This document shows, piece by piece, positions 15,111 to 22,009 of a DNA stretch of 26,016 nt; the first letter of the stretch is position 1; the number at the start of each line of letters is the position of its first letter. The notes under the pieces were generated by a model that did no database searches, had not been told where the DNA came from, and saw only the letters and a list, made by a program, of their open reading frames with translations. The DNA is taken from positions 1 to 26,016 of the forward strand of contig DATBLL010000172.1 of assembly GCA_036555425.1 (NCBI GenBank). Direction: 5' to 3'. Source of the stretch: SBBV01 sp036555425 (GTDB lineage Bacteria; Pseudomonadota; Alphaproteobacteria; Bin65). The position numbers and the translations under genes were made by a program.

Positions 15111-16100
15111 ATGAAGGTCTGCATTTTCGGGGCTGGCGCCATCGGCGGCTACGTCGCTGTGAAACTGGCCGGGACCGGGCACGAGGTCTCGGTCGTGGCG
15201 CGCGGCGCGCAGCTCGAGGCGATCAAGGCCAAAGGGCTCACGCTGCATCAGGGCGGTCTGCGCCATCACGCGCGCCCCAAAGCCGCGGCCGATCCCGCGG
15301 CCCTGGGCCCGCAGGACTACGTGTTCCTGTCGGTCAAGGCCCCCGCCCTGCCCGCGGCCGCCGCGCAGCTCGCCCCGCTCATCGGGCCGGAGACGGCGCT
15401 GGTGACGGCCATGAACGGCATTCCGTGGTGGTTCTTCCACGGCTTCGGCAAGTTCCACGGCACGAGCTTCGATTCGATCGATCCCGGCGGCGCGCTCGCC
15501 AAGGCGCTGCCGCCCGAGCGCATCATCGGCTGCGTGCTGCACATCGCCTGTTCGGTGCCGGAGGCGGGCGTGATCGTGCACAACAGCCAGAACCGCTTCT
15601 TCCTGGGCGACCTCGACGGCAAGACCAGCCCGCGCCTCGTCCGCATCGTCGAAGCGATGAAGAAATCGGGCATGGAGGCCGAGGCGCGGCCGGACATCCG
15701 CCGCGATGTGTGGGTGAAGCTGCTCGGCAACATGACCTTCGCGCCGGTCAGCATTCTGACCCAGACCACCAACGATGTGATGGCGAAGGATCCCGGCGTG
15801 CGCCGCGTCTTCGCCGCCATGATCGAGGAGGCCAACGCCGTCGGCGCCTATTACGGCCTCGCCTCGGATATGTCGGTGGAAGCGCGCATCGATCTGGGCG
15901 GCAGCCTGAAGGGCTTCCGCACCTCGATGCTGCAGGACATGGACAAGGGCCGCCCGGTCGAGCTCGACACCATCGTCCGCGCCGTCATCGACATGGGCCG
16001 CAAGGCCGGCGTACCGACGCCCGTCATCGATACCGTTTTCGCGTTGGCGGCGCAACGCGCGGAGGTCGCGGGGATCTACAAGGCGTGGGGCGCGCGCTGA
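15111..16100 (+). CDS. 2-dehydropantoate 2-reductase-like oxidoreductase (ApbA/PanE family)
   Basis: A 329-residue NAD(P)H-dependent reductase. The Rossmann motif GAGAIGGYVA (7-16) opens the protein; SVKA (74-77), Asn102 in MNGIPWW, and Lys203-Asn207 in WVKLLGN match the substrate and catalytic positions of ketopantoate reductases. PVELD later carries the conserved Glu. Classic PanE reduces ketopantoate for coenzyme A synthesis; this longer form with the MNGIPWWFFH signature is common in catabolic clusters and may reduce another 2-keto acid. It is divergent from the aldolase gene (135-bp gap). The start ATG has only a weak AGGG nearby, but the Rossmann fold begins there. Confidence 0.88.
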   Translation: MKVCIFGAGAIGGYVAVKLAGTGHEVSVVARGAQLEAIKAKGLTLHQGGLRHHARPKAAADPAALGPQDYVFLSVKAPALPAAAAQLAPLIGPETALVTAMNGIPWWFFHGFGKFHGTSFDSIDPGGALAKALPPERIIGCVLHIACSVPEAGVIVHNSQNRFFLGDLDGKTSPRLVRIVEAMKKSGMEAEARPDIRRDVWVKLLGNMTFAPVSILTQTTNDVMAKDPGVRRVFAAMIEEANAVGAYYGLASDMSVEARIDLGGSLKGFRTSMLQDMDKGRPVELDTIVRAVIDMGRKAGVPTPVIDTVFALAAQRAEVAGIYKAWGAR

Positions 16101-16115
16101 CCTCGACCAACGCGC

Positions 16116-16158
16116 CGTCATGCTGGGCGGCCCGCTTGGGCCGCGAAGCATCCCTCGG
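16116..16158 (+). repeat. Palindromic dispersed repeat, copy D
   Basis: Begins CGTCATGCTGGGCGGCCCGC and continues through GGGCCGCGAAGCATCCCTCGG. Same consensus as the copies around 23620-24122, with GGCCC/GGGCC arms that can pair. It lies just after the ketopantoate reductase-like gene and faces copy E. Confidence 0.8.
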
Positions 16159-16205
16159 CAACGAGGCGCGATGGTCGCGTAGGCGGAGCACCGTGCGAAC
16201 CTAGC

Positions 16206-16259
16206 CAGAGATGCTTCGCTGGCGCCCAACGCTTGACTCTTCGGACATCAGAGTATGAC
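16206..16259 (-). repeat. Palindromic dispersed repeat, copy E (diverged)
   Basis: Read on the minus strand it starts CGTCATACTCTG, has about 20 extra bases, then resumes GCGCCAGCGAAGCATCTCTGG. It is inverted relative to copy D, about 47 bp away, giving a gene-less inverted pair. Confidence 0.65.
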
Positions 16260-16361
16260 GGGCCCTGATGGGCGCTGGTCATTCCTGCCCCGCGCCATGC
16301 GCTCTGGACAGCGGCTCGGACGCGCAGGAAATTGGCGGGCTTCACGAGGGAGGACGAGCGA

Positions 16362-17240
16362 ATGGCTGCCGAAAAGCGCAGCGCCTTGGCCGCGCGCATC
16401 CGCCGGCGCGAGTGGATGTCGCTGCCCGGCGTGTTCGAGATGATCTCGGCGCGCATCGCCGACGGCATGGGCTTTCCAGCGCTTTACATAACCGGCTACG
16501 GCACCGTCGCCTCCTACCTCGGCGTGCCCGACGCAGGCCTCGCCACCTACACCGACATGCTCGACCGGGTGGCGAAATTCGCCGAGGTCTGCAAGACGCC
16601 GTTCATCGCCGACGGCGACACCGGCTATGGCGGCCTCCTCAACGTCGAGCGCACGGTGCAAGGATACGAGCGCGCGGGCGCCGCCGGCATTCAGATCGAG
16701 GACCAGCAGTTCCCCAAGAAATGCGGCCACACGCCGGGGCGGCGCGTGATCGCGCTCGAAGAGGCCGCGGCCAAGATCAGATGCGCGGCCGAGAGCCGCG
16801 GCTCGAAGGATTTCCTCATCGTCGCGCGTACCGATGCGCGCGGCCTCTACGGCATCGACGAGGCGCTGAAGCGCGGCGACGCCTTCGCCAAGGCCGGCGC
16901 CGATGTCCTCTTCATCGAATCGCCGCAATCGGTCGCGGAGATGGAGCAGATCGGCAAGGCGTTCAAAGGCAAGCCCCTGCTCGCCAACATGGTCGAGGGC
17001 GGGCTCACGCCCGTGCTGCCGGTGCCAGAACTCGCGCGCATCGGCTACAGCATCGCGATCTATCCCGGCACCGCCTTCCTCGCGATGGGCGCCGCGCTGC
17101 GCAAGGTCTACCAGCACATCTTGAAGACGGGCTCGAGCATCGACGTCGACGTGCCGCTCGACGACTTCAAGGACTTCTCGAAGCTGATGGGCTTCGAGCA
17201 TGTATGGGATTTCGAGAAGAAATGGGCGGGCCAGGGCTGA
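16362..17240 (+). CDS. Isocitrate lyase/PEP mutase superfamily enzyme (with KKCGH)
   Basis: A 292-residue cytoplasmic C-C (or C-P) lyase. Metal-binding acids appear in IADGDTGYGG (Asp84, Asp86) and QIEDQ (Glu113-Asp114), and the catalytic loop KKCGH is intact at 119-123, as in methylisocitrate lyase, oxaloacetate decarboxylase-type and dimethylmalate lyase-type members. VARTDARG (after the loop) is another family block. It would cleave a 2-hydroxy or 2-oxo diacid; the exact substrate is unclear. ATG 16362 has GGGAGGA ahead of it and is preferred to the upstream ATG at 16332. First gene of a four-gene plus-strand cluster; the next gene begins 10 bp later. Confidence 0.88.
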   Translation: MAAEKRSALAARIRRREWMSLPGVFEMISARIADGMGFPALYITGYGTVASYLGVPDAGLATYTDMLDRVAKFAEVCKTPFIADGDTGYGGLLNVERTVQGYERAGAAGIQIEDQQFPKKCGHTPGRRVIALEEAAAKIRCAAESRGSKDFLIVARTDARGLYGIDEALKRGDAFAKAGADVLFIESPQSVAEMEQIGKAFKGKPLLANMVEGGLTPVLPVPELARIGYSIAIYPGTAFLAMGAALRKVYQHILKTGSSIDVDVPLDDFKDFSKLMGFEHVWDFEKKWAGQG

Positions 17241-17250
17241 GGACGCGCGC

Positions 17251-17823
17251 GTGCCCCGCCCGGCCTTCACCACCGCGCGCCTGCGCCTGCGCCCGCTCGA
17301 ACCACGCGATGCCAAGGCGCTCCATGTCTGCTTCGGCGATCCCGAGGCGATGCGTTTCTGGGATAGCGCGCCGTCGCGCGACGTTGCGCAGACGAAGGCG
17401 CGCATCGGGCGCAACACGACGCGCCACGCCGCCTGGGCCATCCTGTCCAGCGACGGCAAGCGGTTCCTCGGCATGATCAACTATCACCAGCGCCAGGTTT
17501 GGAACCGGCGGCTCGAGGTCGGCTATATCCTCGCGCGCCCGCATTGGCGGCAGGGTTTCATGCACGAGGCCATGGTGACATTTCTCGACTATTGCTTCGG
17601 CGCGCTCGAAAGCCACCGGGTCGAGGCCATCATCGAGCCGGAGAACGCGGCCTCGCGCGGCCTCGTCGAGAAGCTCGGTTTCCAGGCCGAGGGCCTGATG
17701 CGGGACCGGCTATGCGTCGGCGGCGCGTATCGCAGCGTGATCATGTATGCTTTGCTGGCCGAGGATTGGCGCGCCCGCCATCCGAAGCCGCCGGCCGCGC
17801 GCGCCGCGAAGCGGAGACCCTAG
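17251..17823 (+). CDS. GNAT acetyltransferase (RimJ/RimL type)
   Basis: A 190-residue N-acetyltransferase. It shows TTARLRLRPLEPRDA at the N-terminus, GMINYHQ and EVGYILARPHWRQGFMHEA (acetyl-CoA loop region), then EPENAASRGLVEKLGF, the standard RimJ-like ending, which normally acetylates protein N-termini or small amines with acetyl-CoA. The GTG at 17251 is chosen: AGGA lies upstream and the family pattern begins a few residues later, whereas the frame from 17200 would overlap the preceding gene. Location inside a catabolic cluster may mean acetylation of a metabolite, or may be incidental. Confidence 0.85.
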   Translation: MPRPAFTTARLRLRPLEPRDAKALHVCFGDPEAMRFWDSAPSRDVAQTKARIGRNTTRHAAWAILSSDGKRFLGMINYHQRQVWNRRLEVGYILARPHWRQGFMHEAMVTFLDYCFGALESHRVEAIIEPENAASRGLVEKLGFQAEGLMRDRLCVGGAYRSVIMYALLAEDWRARHPKPPAARAAKRRP

Positions 17824-17857
17824 CGTCTGCGCGGCAAGCCACCCGAGGGAGAGGACG

Positions 17858-18562
17858 ATGCCCCACAAGACCGAACTGCATCCCGACGTCGTCGAGCGCA
17901 TCCTGAAGCGGCGCGGCAAGATGCACGTGCACGACGCGATCGACCCGCGGCGCACGGCCCTCGTCTCGGTCGACATGCAGGTAGCGTTCCTCGGCGAAGG
18001 CCTGCCCTCCGAGGTGCCGATGGCGCGCGACATCGTGCCCAACATCAACCGGCTCGCCGACGCACTTCGTGCTTCTGGCGGAACCGTCGTCTGGGTCTAC
18101 AGCACCTTCACGCCGGCCATCTTCGACGAGTGGTCGTCGTTCTTTGGCGGCACCTATGCGGGCCCGCATGCGCGGAAGGTCGCCGAGAACCTCTACAAGG
18201 GCGCACCCGGCCACAAACACTGGCCCGCGATCGAGACCAAGCCGGGCGACCTCTGGGTCGAGAAGAACCGCTTCAGCGCGTTCCTGCCGGGCGCTTCCGA
18301 TATCGAGGCGCAGCTCAGGGCGCGCGGCATCGATACCGTGATCATCGTCGGCACGCTCACCAATGTTTGCTGCGAGTCGAGTGCACGCGATGCCATGATG
18401 CGGAACTTCAAGGTGATCATGGTCGGCGACGGCAACGCCACCTATACCGATGCGATCCACAACGCGAGCTTGACCAGCCTCGCCATCACCTTCTGCGACG
18501 TGATGTCGACCGACGAGGTGGTCGCGAAACTACGCGCGCCTGCCGCCCGCGCTGCCGAATAG
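17858..18562 (+). CDS. Isochorismatase-family cysteine hydrolase
   Basis: A 234-residue alpha/beta hydrolase. The likely triad is Asp39 (VSVDMQ), Lys136 (VEKNRFSAF) and Cys171 (GTLTNVCCESSARDA), with the cis-peptide position just before. The family cleaves amides, ureido bonds or enol ethers (for example N-carbamoyl compounds, nicotinamide, isochorismate). The ATG at 17858 follows GAGGGAGAGG and lies 34 bp after the acetyltransferase; the MBL gene starts 6 bp after its stop. A distant relative with the same triad occurs at 20372-21016 beside another isocitrate-lyase-type gene, so these families seem to work together. Confidence 0.9.
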   Translation: MPHKTELHPDVVERILKRRGKMHVHDAIDPRRTALVSVDMQVAFLGEGLPSEVPMARDIVPNINRLADALRASGGTVVWVYSTFTPAIFDEWSSFFGGTYAGPHARKVAENLYKGAPGHKHWPAIETKPGDLWVEKNRFSAFLPGASDIEAQLRARGIDTVIIVGTLTNVCCESSARDAMMRNFKVIMVGDGNATYTDAIHNASLTSLAITFCDVMSTDEVVAKLRAPAARAAE

Positions 18563-18568
18563 CGCCAC

Positions 18569-19453
18569 ATGAAGCCGCTCAGCGTCGGCTCCTTCCGCGT
18601 CGACCGCGTGCTCGAGAACGAAGGGCCCTATTTCGCGCTCGATTTCCTGCTGCCCGACGCTCCACCCGGCCTCATCGCCGAGAACGCCGACTGGCTGAAG
18701 CCGCACTTCGTCGACCCCGCCGACGACCGCCTCATCCTCTCGTTCCAGAGCTTCGTGCTGCGCACCGGCCGGCACACGATCCTCATCGACACCTGCGCCG
18801 GCAACGACAAGGAGCGGCCGCAGCGGCCCCACTGGCACCGGCAGAAGGGCCCCTATCTCGACCGCATGCGCGCGCTCGGCGTGGCGCCCGAGGCCATCGA
18901 TTTCGTCTTCTGCACGCACCTCCACGCCGACCATGTCGGCTGGAACACGAAGCTCGAGAACGGCCGCTGGGTCCCGACCTTTCCCAACGCGCGCTACATC
19001 TTCGCCAAGCGCGAGTACGAGCATTGGGAAAAGGTGCACCGCGAGATCGTGGCCACCGGCGGCGAGCCTTTGAGCCACGGCTCCTTCGCCGACAGCGTGC
19101 TGCCCGTGGTCGAGGCCAAGCGCGCGGTCTTCGTCGCCAGCGACCATGAGATCGAAACCGGCGTCCACCTCGAGGCCGCCTACGGCCACACGCCGGGGAA
19201 TTGCGTGCTCCATGCCAAGAACCGCGGCGGCCACGCGCTCTTCATCGGCGACGTGATGCACACGGCCGCGCAGTTGGCCGACCCCGCGATCTCGTCGCGC
19301 TTCTGCTCCGATCCGGCGGAAGCGGCGAGAACGCGCACGTCCCTCATCGAGCGCCACGCGGATACCGACACCATCGTCCTCGCCTGCCACTTCCCGACGC
19401 CGGTCGCCGGCCGCATCCGCCGCCACCGCTCCGGCTTCGCGCTGGCGGTCTGA
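18569..19453 (+). CDS. MBL-fold metallo-hydrolase
   Basis: A 294-residue metallo-beta-lactamase-fold enzyme with the zinc motif THLHADHVGW (His117, His119, Asp121, His122), a later HTPGN and FIGDVMH, and a final CHFPTP. These supply a complete binuclear zinc site. The family includes lactonases and thioesterases; the DHVGW variety is common among AHL-lactonase-like and quorum-quenching-like hydrolases, but sequence alone does not prove that. The gene starts six bases after the hydrolase stop with no strong ribosome binding site, so translational coupling is likely. Last gene of the cluster; an AT-richer island follows. Confidence 0.88.
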   Translation: MKPLSVGSFRVDRVLENEGPYFALDFLLPDAPPGLIAENADWLKPHFVDPADDRLILSFQSFVLRTGRHTILIDTCAGNDKERPQRPHWHRQKGPYLDRMRALGVAPEAIDFVFCTHLHADHVGWNTKLENGRWVPTFPNARYIFAKREYEHWEKVHREIVATGGEPLSHGSFADSVLPVVEAKRAVFVASDHEIETGVHLEAAYGHTPGNCVLHAKNRGGHALFIGDVMHTAAQLADPAISSRFCSDPAEAARTRTSLIERHADTDTIVLACHFPTPVAGRIRRHRSGFALAV

Positions 19454-19548
19454 GCCTATCTCGTAATGGTTGCTTTGTATCTTTGGGTAATGCCTCAGGT
19501 TGTAGTACAGCTCAAGCGTGCATTATCTTCTTGCTTTCAACTCTGAAT

Positions 19549-19570
19549 ACTGTGACATAATTATCACAGT
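19549..19570. promoter_or_regulatory. 22-bp operator-like palindrome
   Basis: ACTGTGA and TCACAGT are perfect complements separated by CATAATTA. The half-site TGTGA recalls CRP-type sites, but the spacer is 8 rather than 6 bp, so the binding protein is unknown. Confidence 0.4.
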
Positions 19571-20045
19571 CGAGAGAATTATTTTCGGCTGTTTTCGCGC
19601 TCTCGCGCGGCTCCGGTGCCCGTCGCATGGCTAGGCAAGCAAATTTGCTTTTCTTCGGAATACTTGAAAGATTGTTTCCGCCGGTTTTCGGCGCGTTTTG
19701 AGCCGCCGTCGGCTCCCCAGCGCAAGCGACTGATATAGAACATGATTTTTTGCGCGGTCAAAATGTCAATAGTATGAATCCGCAGGTTGGAGGGCCGTTC
19801 CTGGCCCTCGCGAAGTGCACAACATATTAGGGCCGAAAACGAGCCCATAACGAATCAGTTCAGAATCGAAAAGGAAATTCCGTAGAATTTCATCCTAGCG
19901 CCCGCCTCGCGAATCGTAATTCAGAGTCTCTTTGATTGCATTATTACACCGGCCAACGCATTCGATTGGCGCTGATCGTATCGCCGATTCGGAATTCGCC
20001 GAATTCCGGCGAAGCCTCTGCCGTGTGTTCGAGGCTTTTCTTTTA

Positions 20046-20051
20046 TTGACA
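20046..20051 (+). promoter_or_regulatory. Perfect -35 hexamer before the lysine-rich ORF
   Basis: TTGACA lies in an AT-rich stretch 80 bp before the 16-codon ORF at 20132. The -10 is unclear (CAAACT at 16-bp spacing is the best), so promoter status is tentative. Confidence 0.3.
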
Positions 20052-20080
20052 CTTAAACTCTTCCATTCAAACTACCCATT

Positions 20081-20101
20081 GAGTTCTCCCCCGGGGAACT
20101 C
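20081..20101 (+). promoter_or_regulatory. Leader hairpin before the lysine-rich ORF
   Basis: GAGTTC at 20081 pairs with GAACTC ending 20101, and CCCC can pair with GGGG inside. It ends 31 bases before the ORF start and could affect translation or RNA stability. Confidence 0.35.
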
Positions 20102-20131
20102 TCAACCTGTTGATGGCAAAGAGGTGCTACT

Positions 20132-20182
20132 ATGGCCAAGAGAAAGACGAAGAAGAAGACCGCGAAGAAGAAGAAGAAGTAG
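20132..20182 (+). CDS. Tiny lysine-rich peptide (16 aa)
   Basis: An ATG-TAG frame of 16 codons encodes MAKRKTKKKTAKKKKK, eleven of sixteen residues being lysine, one arginine. GAGG (20121-20124) lies seven bases before the ATG, an ideal Shine-Dalgarno position, which is the main reason to take it seriously. Such a peptide would bind nucleic acid or acidic surfaces, as histone H1-like tails do, but no family can be named. It is also possible that it is a translated leader or a remnant of a longer basic tail. The overlapping longer frame that begins upstream is acidic and then unlike protein. Confidence 0.5.
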   Translation: MAKRKTKKKTAKKKKK

Positions 20183-20305
20183 CTTTCTCCAATCCCAGGC
20201 GCCGCCCCCGCCCACGATCCGTGCTGGGGTTGAGCGGAGCCGGGGTCCCTAAGAGGGGCTGGCTCCTTGCGGCGGCTACGCGGCGCCTGATCTGGATGGA
20301 AAACA

Positions 20306-20336
20306 TTGCGGGCGGGACCCATGGTTCCGCCCGCAA
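20306..20336 (-). terminator. Terminator of the leftward operon (possibly bidirectional)
   Basis: TTGCGGGCGG pairs with CCGCCCGCAA (20327-20336) plus inner G-U/A-U pairs. Read leftward it is followed by TGTTTTCC, a classic intrinsic terminator for the genes at 20372-21866. Read rightward it is followed by TTGCTTT, a weaker terminator for the tiny ORF. Confidence 0.7.
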
Positions 20337-20371
20337 TTGCTTTGGGGGGCCGGATTCGGGTCCGCGGCGCC

Positions 20372-21016
20372 TCAATCGGCCGCGTTGCGCCGCGACGTGA
20401 TCTTTTCGATCACCGGCACGACCTCGTCGCGGCTCATGAGGTCGGCGTATTTCTGACCCATGTCGAACAGGTTGGCCTCGTGCGGGCCGAGCGCCCGGTC
20501 GCCGACGCAGTCGGTGATGACGATGTTGCGGAAATTGTAGCTCAGGCCGTCGACGACCGAGGCGCGCACGCAGCCGGAGGTCGTGCAGCCGGCATGGATC
20601 AGCGTGTCGACGCGCCGCAGCGTGAGCCAGCTGTGGAGGCCGGTGCCGAAGAAGGCCGAGGGCTGCTGCTTGCGCACGACGTATTCGCCCGGCCGCGGCG
20701 CCAGCGACGGCACGATCGCCGAGTCCGGGCTCGACTCGGTCAGTCGCTTCAAATTCGGCGCCTTCAGCGCGAAGATGCCGAGATCGGCGCCGTCCTCGGC
20801 ATAGACTACGCGCGTGAATGCGATCGGCAGCTTCAGGCGCCGGAACGCCGCAAGCAGTCCTTCGGTGCGCGCGATCGCCGCGTCGATGTTGCCGCCGCCG
20901 AACGCTTCGGGCGCGGCGAAGCCATTGACGAAGTCGACGATGAGCAGCGCCGGGCGCGCGCCGAAACCGCTCGCATTCCCGAAGCCCTGCGTCTTGTAGA
21001 TCTCGAGTTCTCTCAT
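20372..21016 (-). CDS. Isochorismatase-family hydrolase (N-carbamoylsarcosine amidohydrolase-like)
   Basis: A 214-residue cysteine hydrolase. The triad is Asp28 (LLIVDFVNGF), Lys116 (VVRKQQPSAFFGT) and Cys149 within AGCTTSGCVRASVVDG, the last block being characteristic of N-carbamoylsarcosine amidohydrolase-like enzymes, which split a carbamoyl group to CO2 and ammonia. Whether this one takes N-carbamoylsarcosine, a maleamate or another amide is not shown. ATG 21016 follows the upstream gene's stop by 13 bp and has only a weak ribosome binding site, so coupling is likely. It forms a two-gene operon with the lyase-family gene upstream and ends before an intrinsic terminator. Confidence 0.9.
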   Translation of the reverse strand: MRELEIYKTQGFGNASGFGARPALLIVDFVNGFAAPEAFGGGNIDAAIARTEGLLAAFRRLKLPIAFTRVVYAEDGADLGIFALKAPNLKRLTESSPDSAIVPSLAPRPGEYVVRKQQPSAFFGTGLHSWLTLRRVDTLIHAGCTTSGCVRASVVDGLSYNFRNIVITDCVGDRALGPHEANLFDMGQKYADLMSRDEVVPVIEKITSRRNAAD

Positions 21017-21029
21017 CGCTCTGCCCGCC

Positions 21030-21866
21030 CTATGGCCGCGACGCCATGAGCTTCTGGAGCTCGCGGTAGTCGAGGCCCTCGCGCGCGAATTGCGCGGTGC
21101 CGTGCTCCTTGAGCTCGCGCGCGGCGCGGCGCGCCACCGCGAGCGCCGCGCGCGCGACATGGCCGCCGAGGCTGATCCGCGCGACGCCGAGCTTCGCCAT
21201 CTCGGCCACCGTGATCGTCGGCTGCAGAATGATATTGAGCGGGCCGTCCACGGCTTTCACAAGGCGCCCGATCACGCCAGGATCGGCGGTGAACGGCGCG
21301 AAGAGGCAATCGGCGCCCGCTTTGCGGTAGGCGTTCAAGCGCTTCACGGCTTCGGCGAACGCGGCCGCCGGATCCTTGATGCGCATCAGCGCGTCGGTGC
21401 GGCCGTTGATGACGAAGGGCACGCCGGCATCGCGCGCGGCCTGCCGTCCGGCGGCGATGCGCGCGCTGGCGAGCTCGAGATCGAAGAGGGCGCCGCCCGC
21501 CGCGTCGCTGCTGTCCTCGAAATTCGCGCCGACGACGCCGGCGCCGAGCAGCTCCATCACCGTGTAGGCGACGTTCTTGGGCTCGGCGCCGTAGCCGGCC
21601 TCGACGTCGGCGGTGACCGGAACCGCGACCGCGGCGGCGATGCGCCGCGTGGCGTGCAGCATGTCGGCGCGCGAGATCGCTTCGCCGTCGGGCACGCCGT
21701 AGCTGAAGGCGATGCCGGCGCTCGTCGTGGCGACGGCGGGATAGCCCTCGGCGGCGATGACCTTGGCGCTGCCCGCATCCCAGGCATTCGGCAGCACCAG
21801 CGGGCGCCCCGGCACGTGCAGCGCCTTGAGCCGCTCAGCCTTCGCGATCAACGCTTTTTCAGCCAT
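21030..21866 (-). CDS. Isocitrate lyase/PEP mutase family protein (without KKCGH)
   Basis: A 278-residue member of the PEP mutase/isocitrate lyase superfamily, in the shorter PEP-phosphonomutase-like branch: VLPNAWDAGSAKVIAAEGYPAVATTS, VTADVEAGYG with the metal Asp, GVVGANFEDSSD and VINGRTDAL. The KKCGH catalytic loop of classical lyases is absent; NFEDSSD occupies the place before it, which is common in this branch, whose reactions are mostly unknown. ATG 21866 is the natural start (MAEKALIAKAERLKAL); the gene upstream is divergent. Coupled with the amidohydrolase 13 bp downstream. Confidence 0.87.
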   Translation of the reverse strand: MAEKALIAKAERLKALHVPGRPLVLPNAWDAGSAKVIAAEGYPAVATTSAGIAFSYGVPDGEAISRADMLHATRRIAAAVAVPVTADVEAGYGAEPKNVAYTVMELLGAGVVGANFEDSSDAAGGALFDLELASARIAAGRQAARDAGVPFVINGRTDALMRIKDPAAAFAEAVKRLNAYRKAGADCLFAPFTADPGVIGRLVKAVDGPLNIILQPTITVAEMAKLGVARISLGGHVARAALAVARRAARELKEHGTAQFAREGLDYRELQKLMASRP

Positions 21867-21946
21867 GGCTTCCTCCGATGCGCCTGCGCGCCAACGCGCG
21901 CCCCGGTCCGCGGCAAACTTTTTACCGCCTTCTCGGTACAGTGTGT

Positions 21947-21974
21947 TTGCGCCCCGACCACCGCCGCCTATTAT
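21947..21974 (+). promoter_or_regulatory. Candidate promoter of the carboxypeptidase gene
   Basis: TATTAT (21969-21974) matches the -10 consensus at five of six positions and lies 16 bp after a poor -35, TTGCGC (21947-21952). It is 35 bp before the ATG at 22010. Confidence 0.35.
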
Positions 21975-22009
21975 CCGGCCCCTTCACGCGGTTAAAGAGA
22001 AAACCACGC

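Larger units (their letters stand above)
19454..20131. other. AT-richer island without an ordinary gene
   Basis: About 680 bp of markedly lower GC than its surroundings (about 40% in the first 100 bases by hand count). No ORF with a ribosome binding site is visible; the leftward frame at 19579-19848 lacks one. It is rich in short symmetric sequences: ACTGTGA/TCACAGT (19549-19570), AAGCAAATTTGCTT (19637-19650), the hairpin GAGGGCC/GGCCCTC (19790-19809), GGAATTCG/CGAATTCC (19991-20007) and a hairpin at 20081-20101. It could hold regulatory sites, a small RNA or foreign remnant DNA. Confidence 0.55.

Noticed and set aside
16100..16361. Short coding gene between the reductase and the lyase-family gene
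   Set aside because: The stretch is explained by the inverted repeat pair D-E plus the ribosome binding site of the next gene.
19550..19569. CRP binding site
   Set aside because: The TGTGA and TCACA half-sites are 8 bp apart rather than 6.
19579..19848. 89-codon leftward ORF in the low-GC island
   Set aside because: No Shine-Dalgarno sequence, no recognisable family and overlap with several palindromes.
20110..20400. 96-codon frame overlapping the lysine-rich ORF
   Set aside because: Starts at a TTG without a placed ribosome binding site and passes through the terminator hairpin; the acidic start is the shifted reading of the lysine codons.
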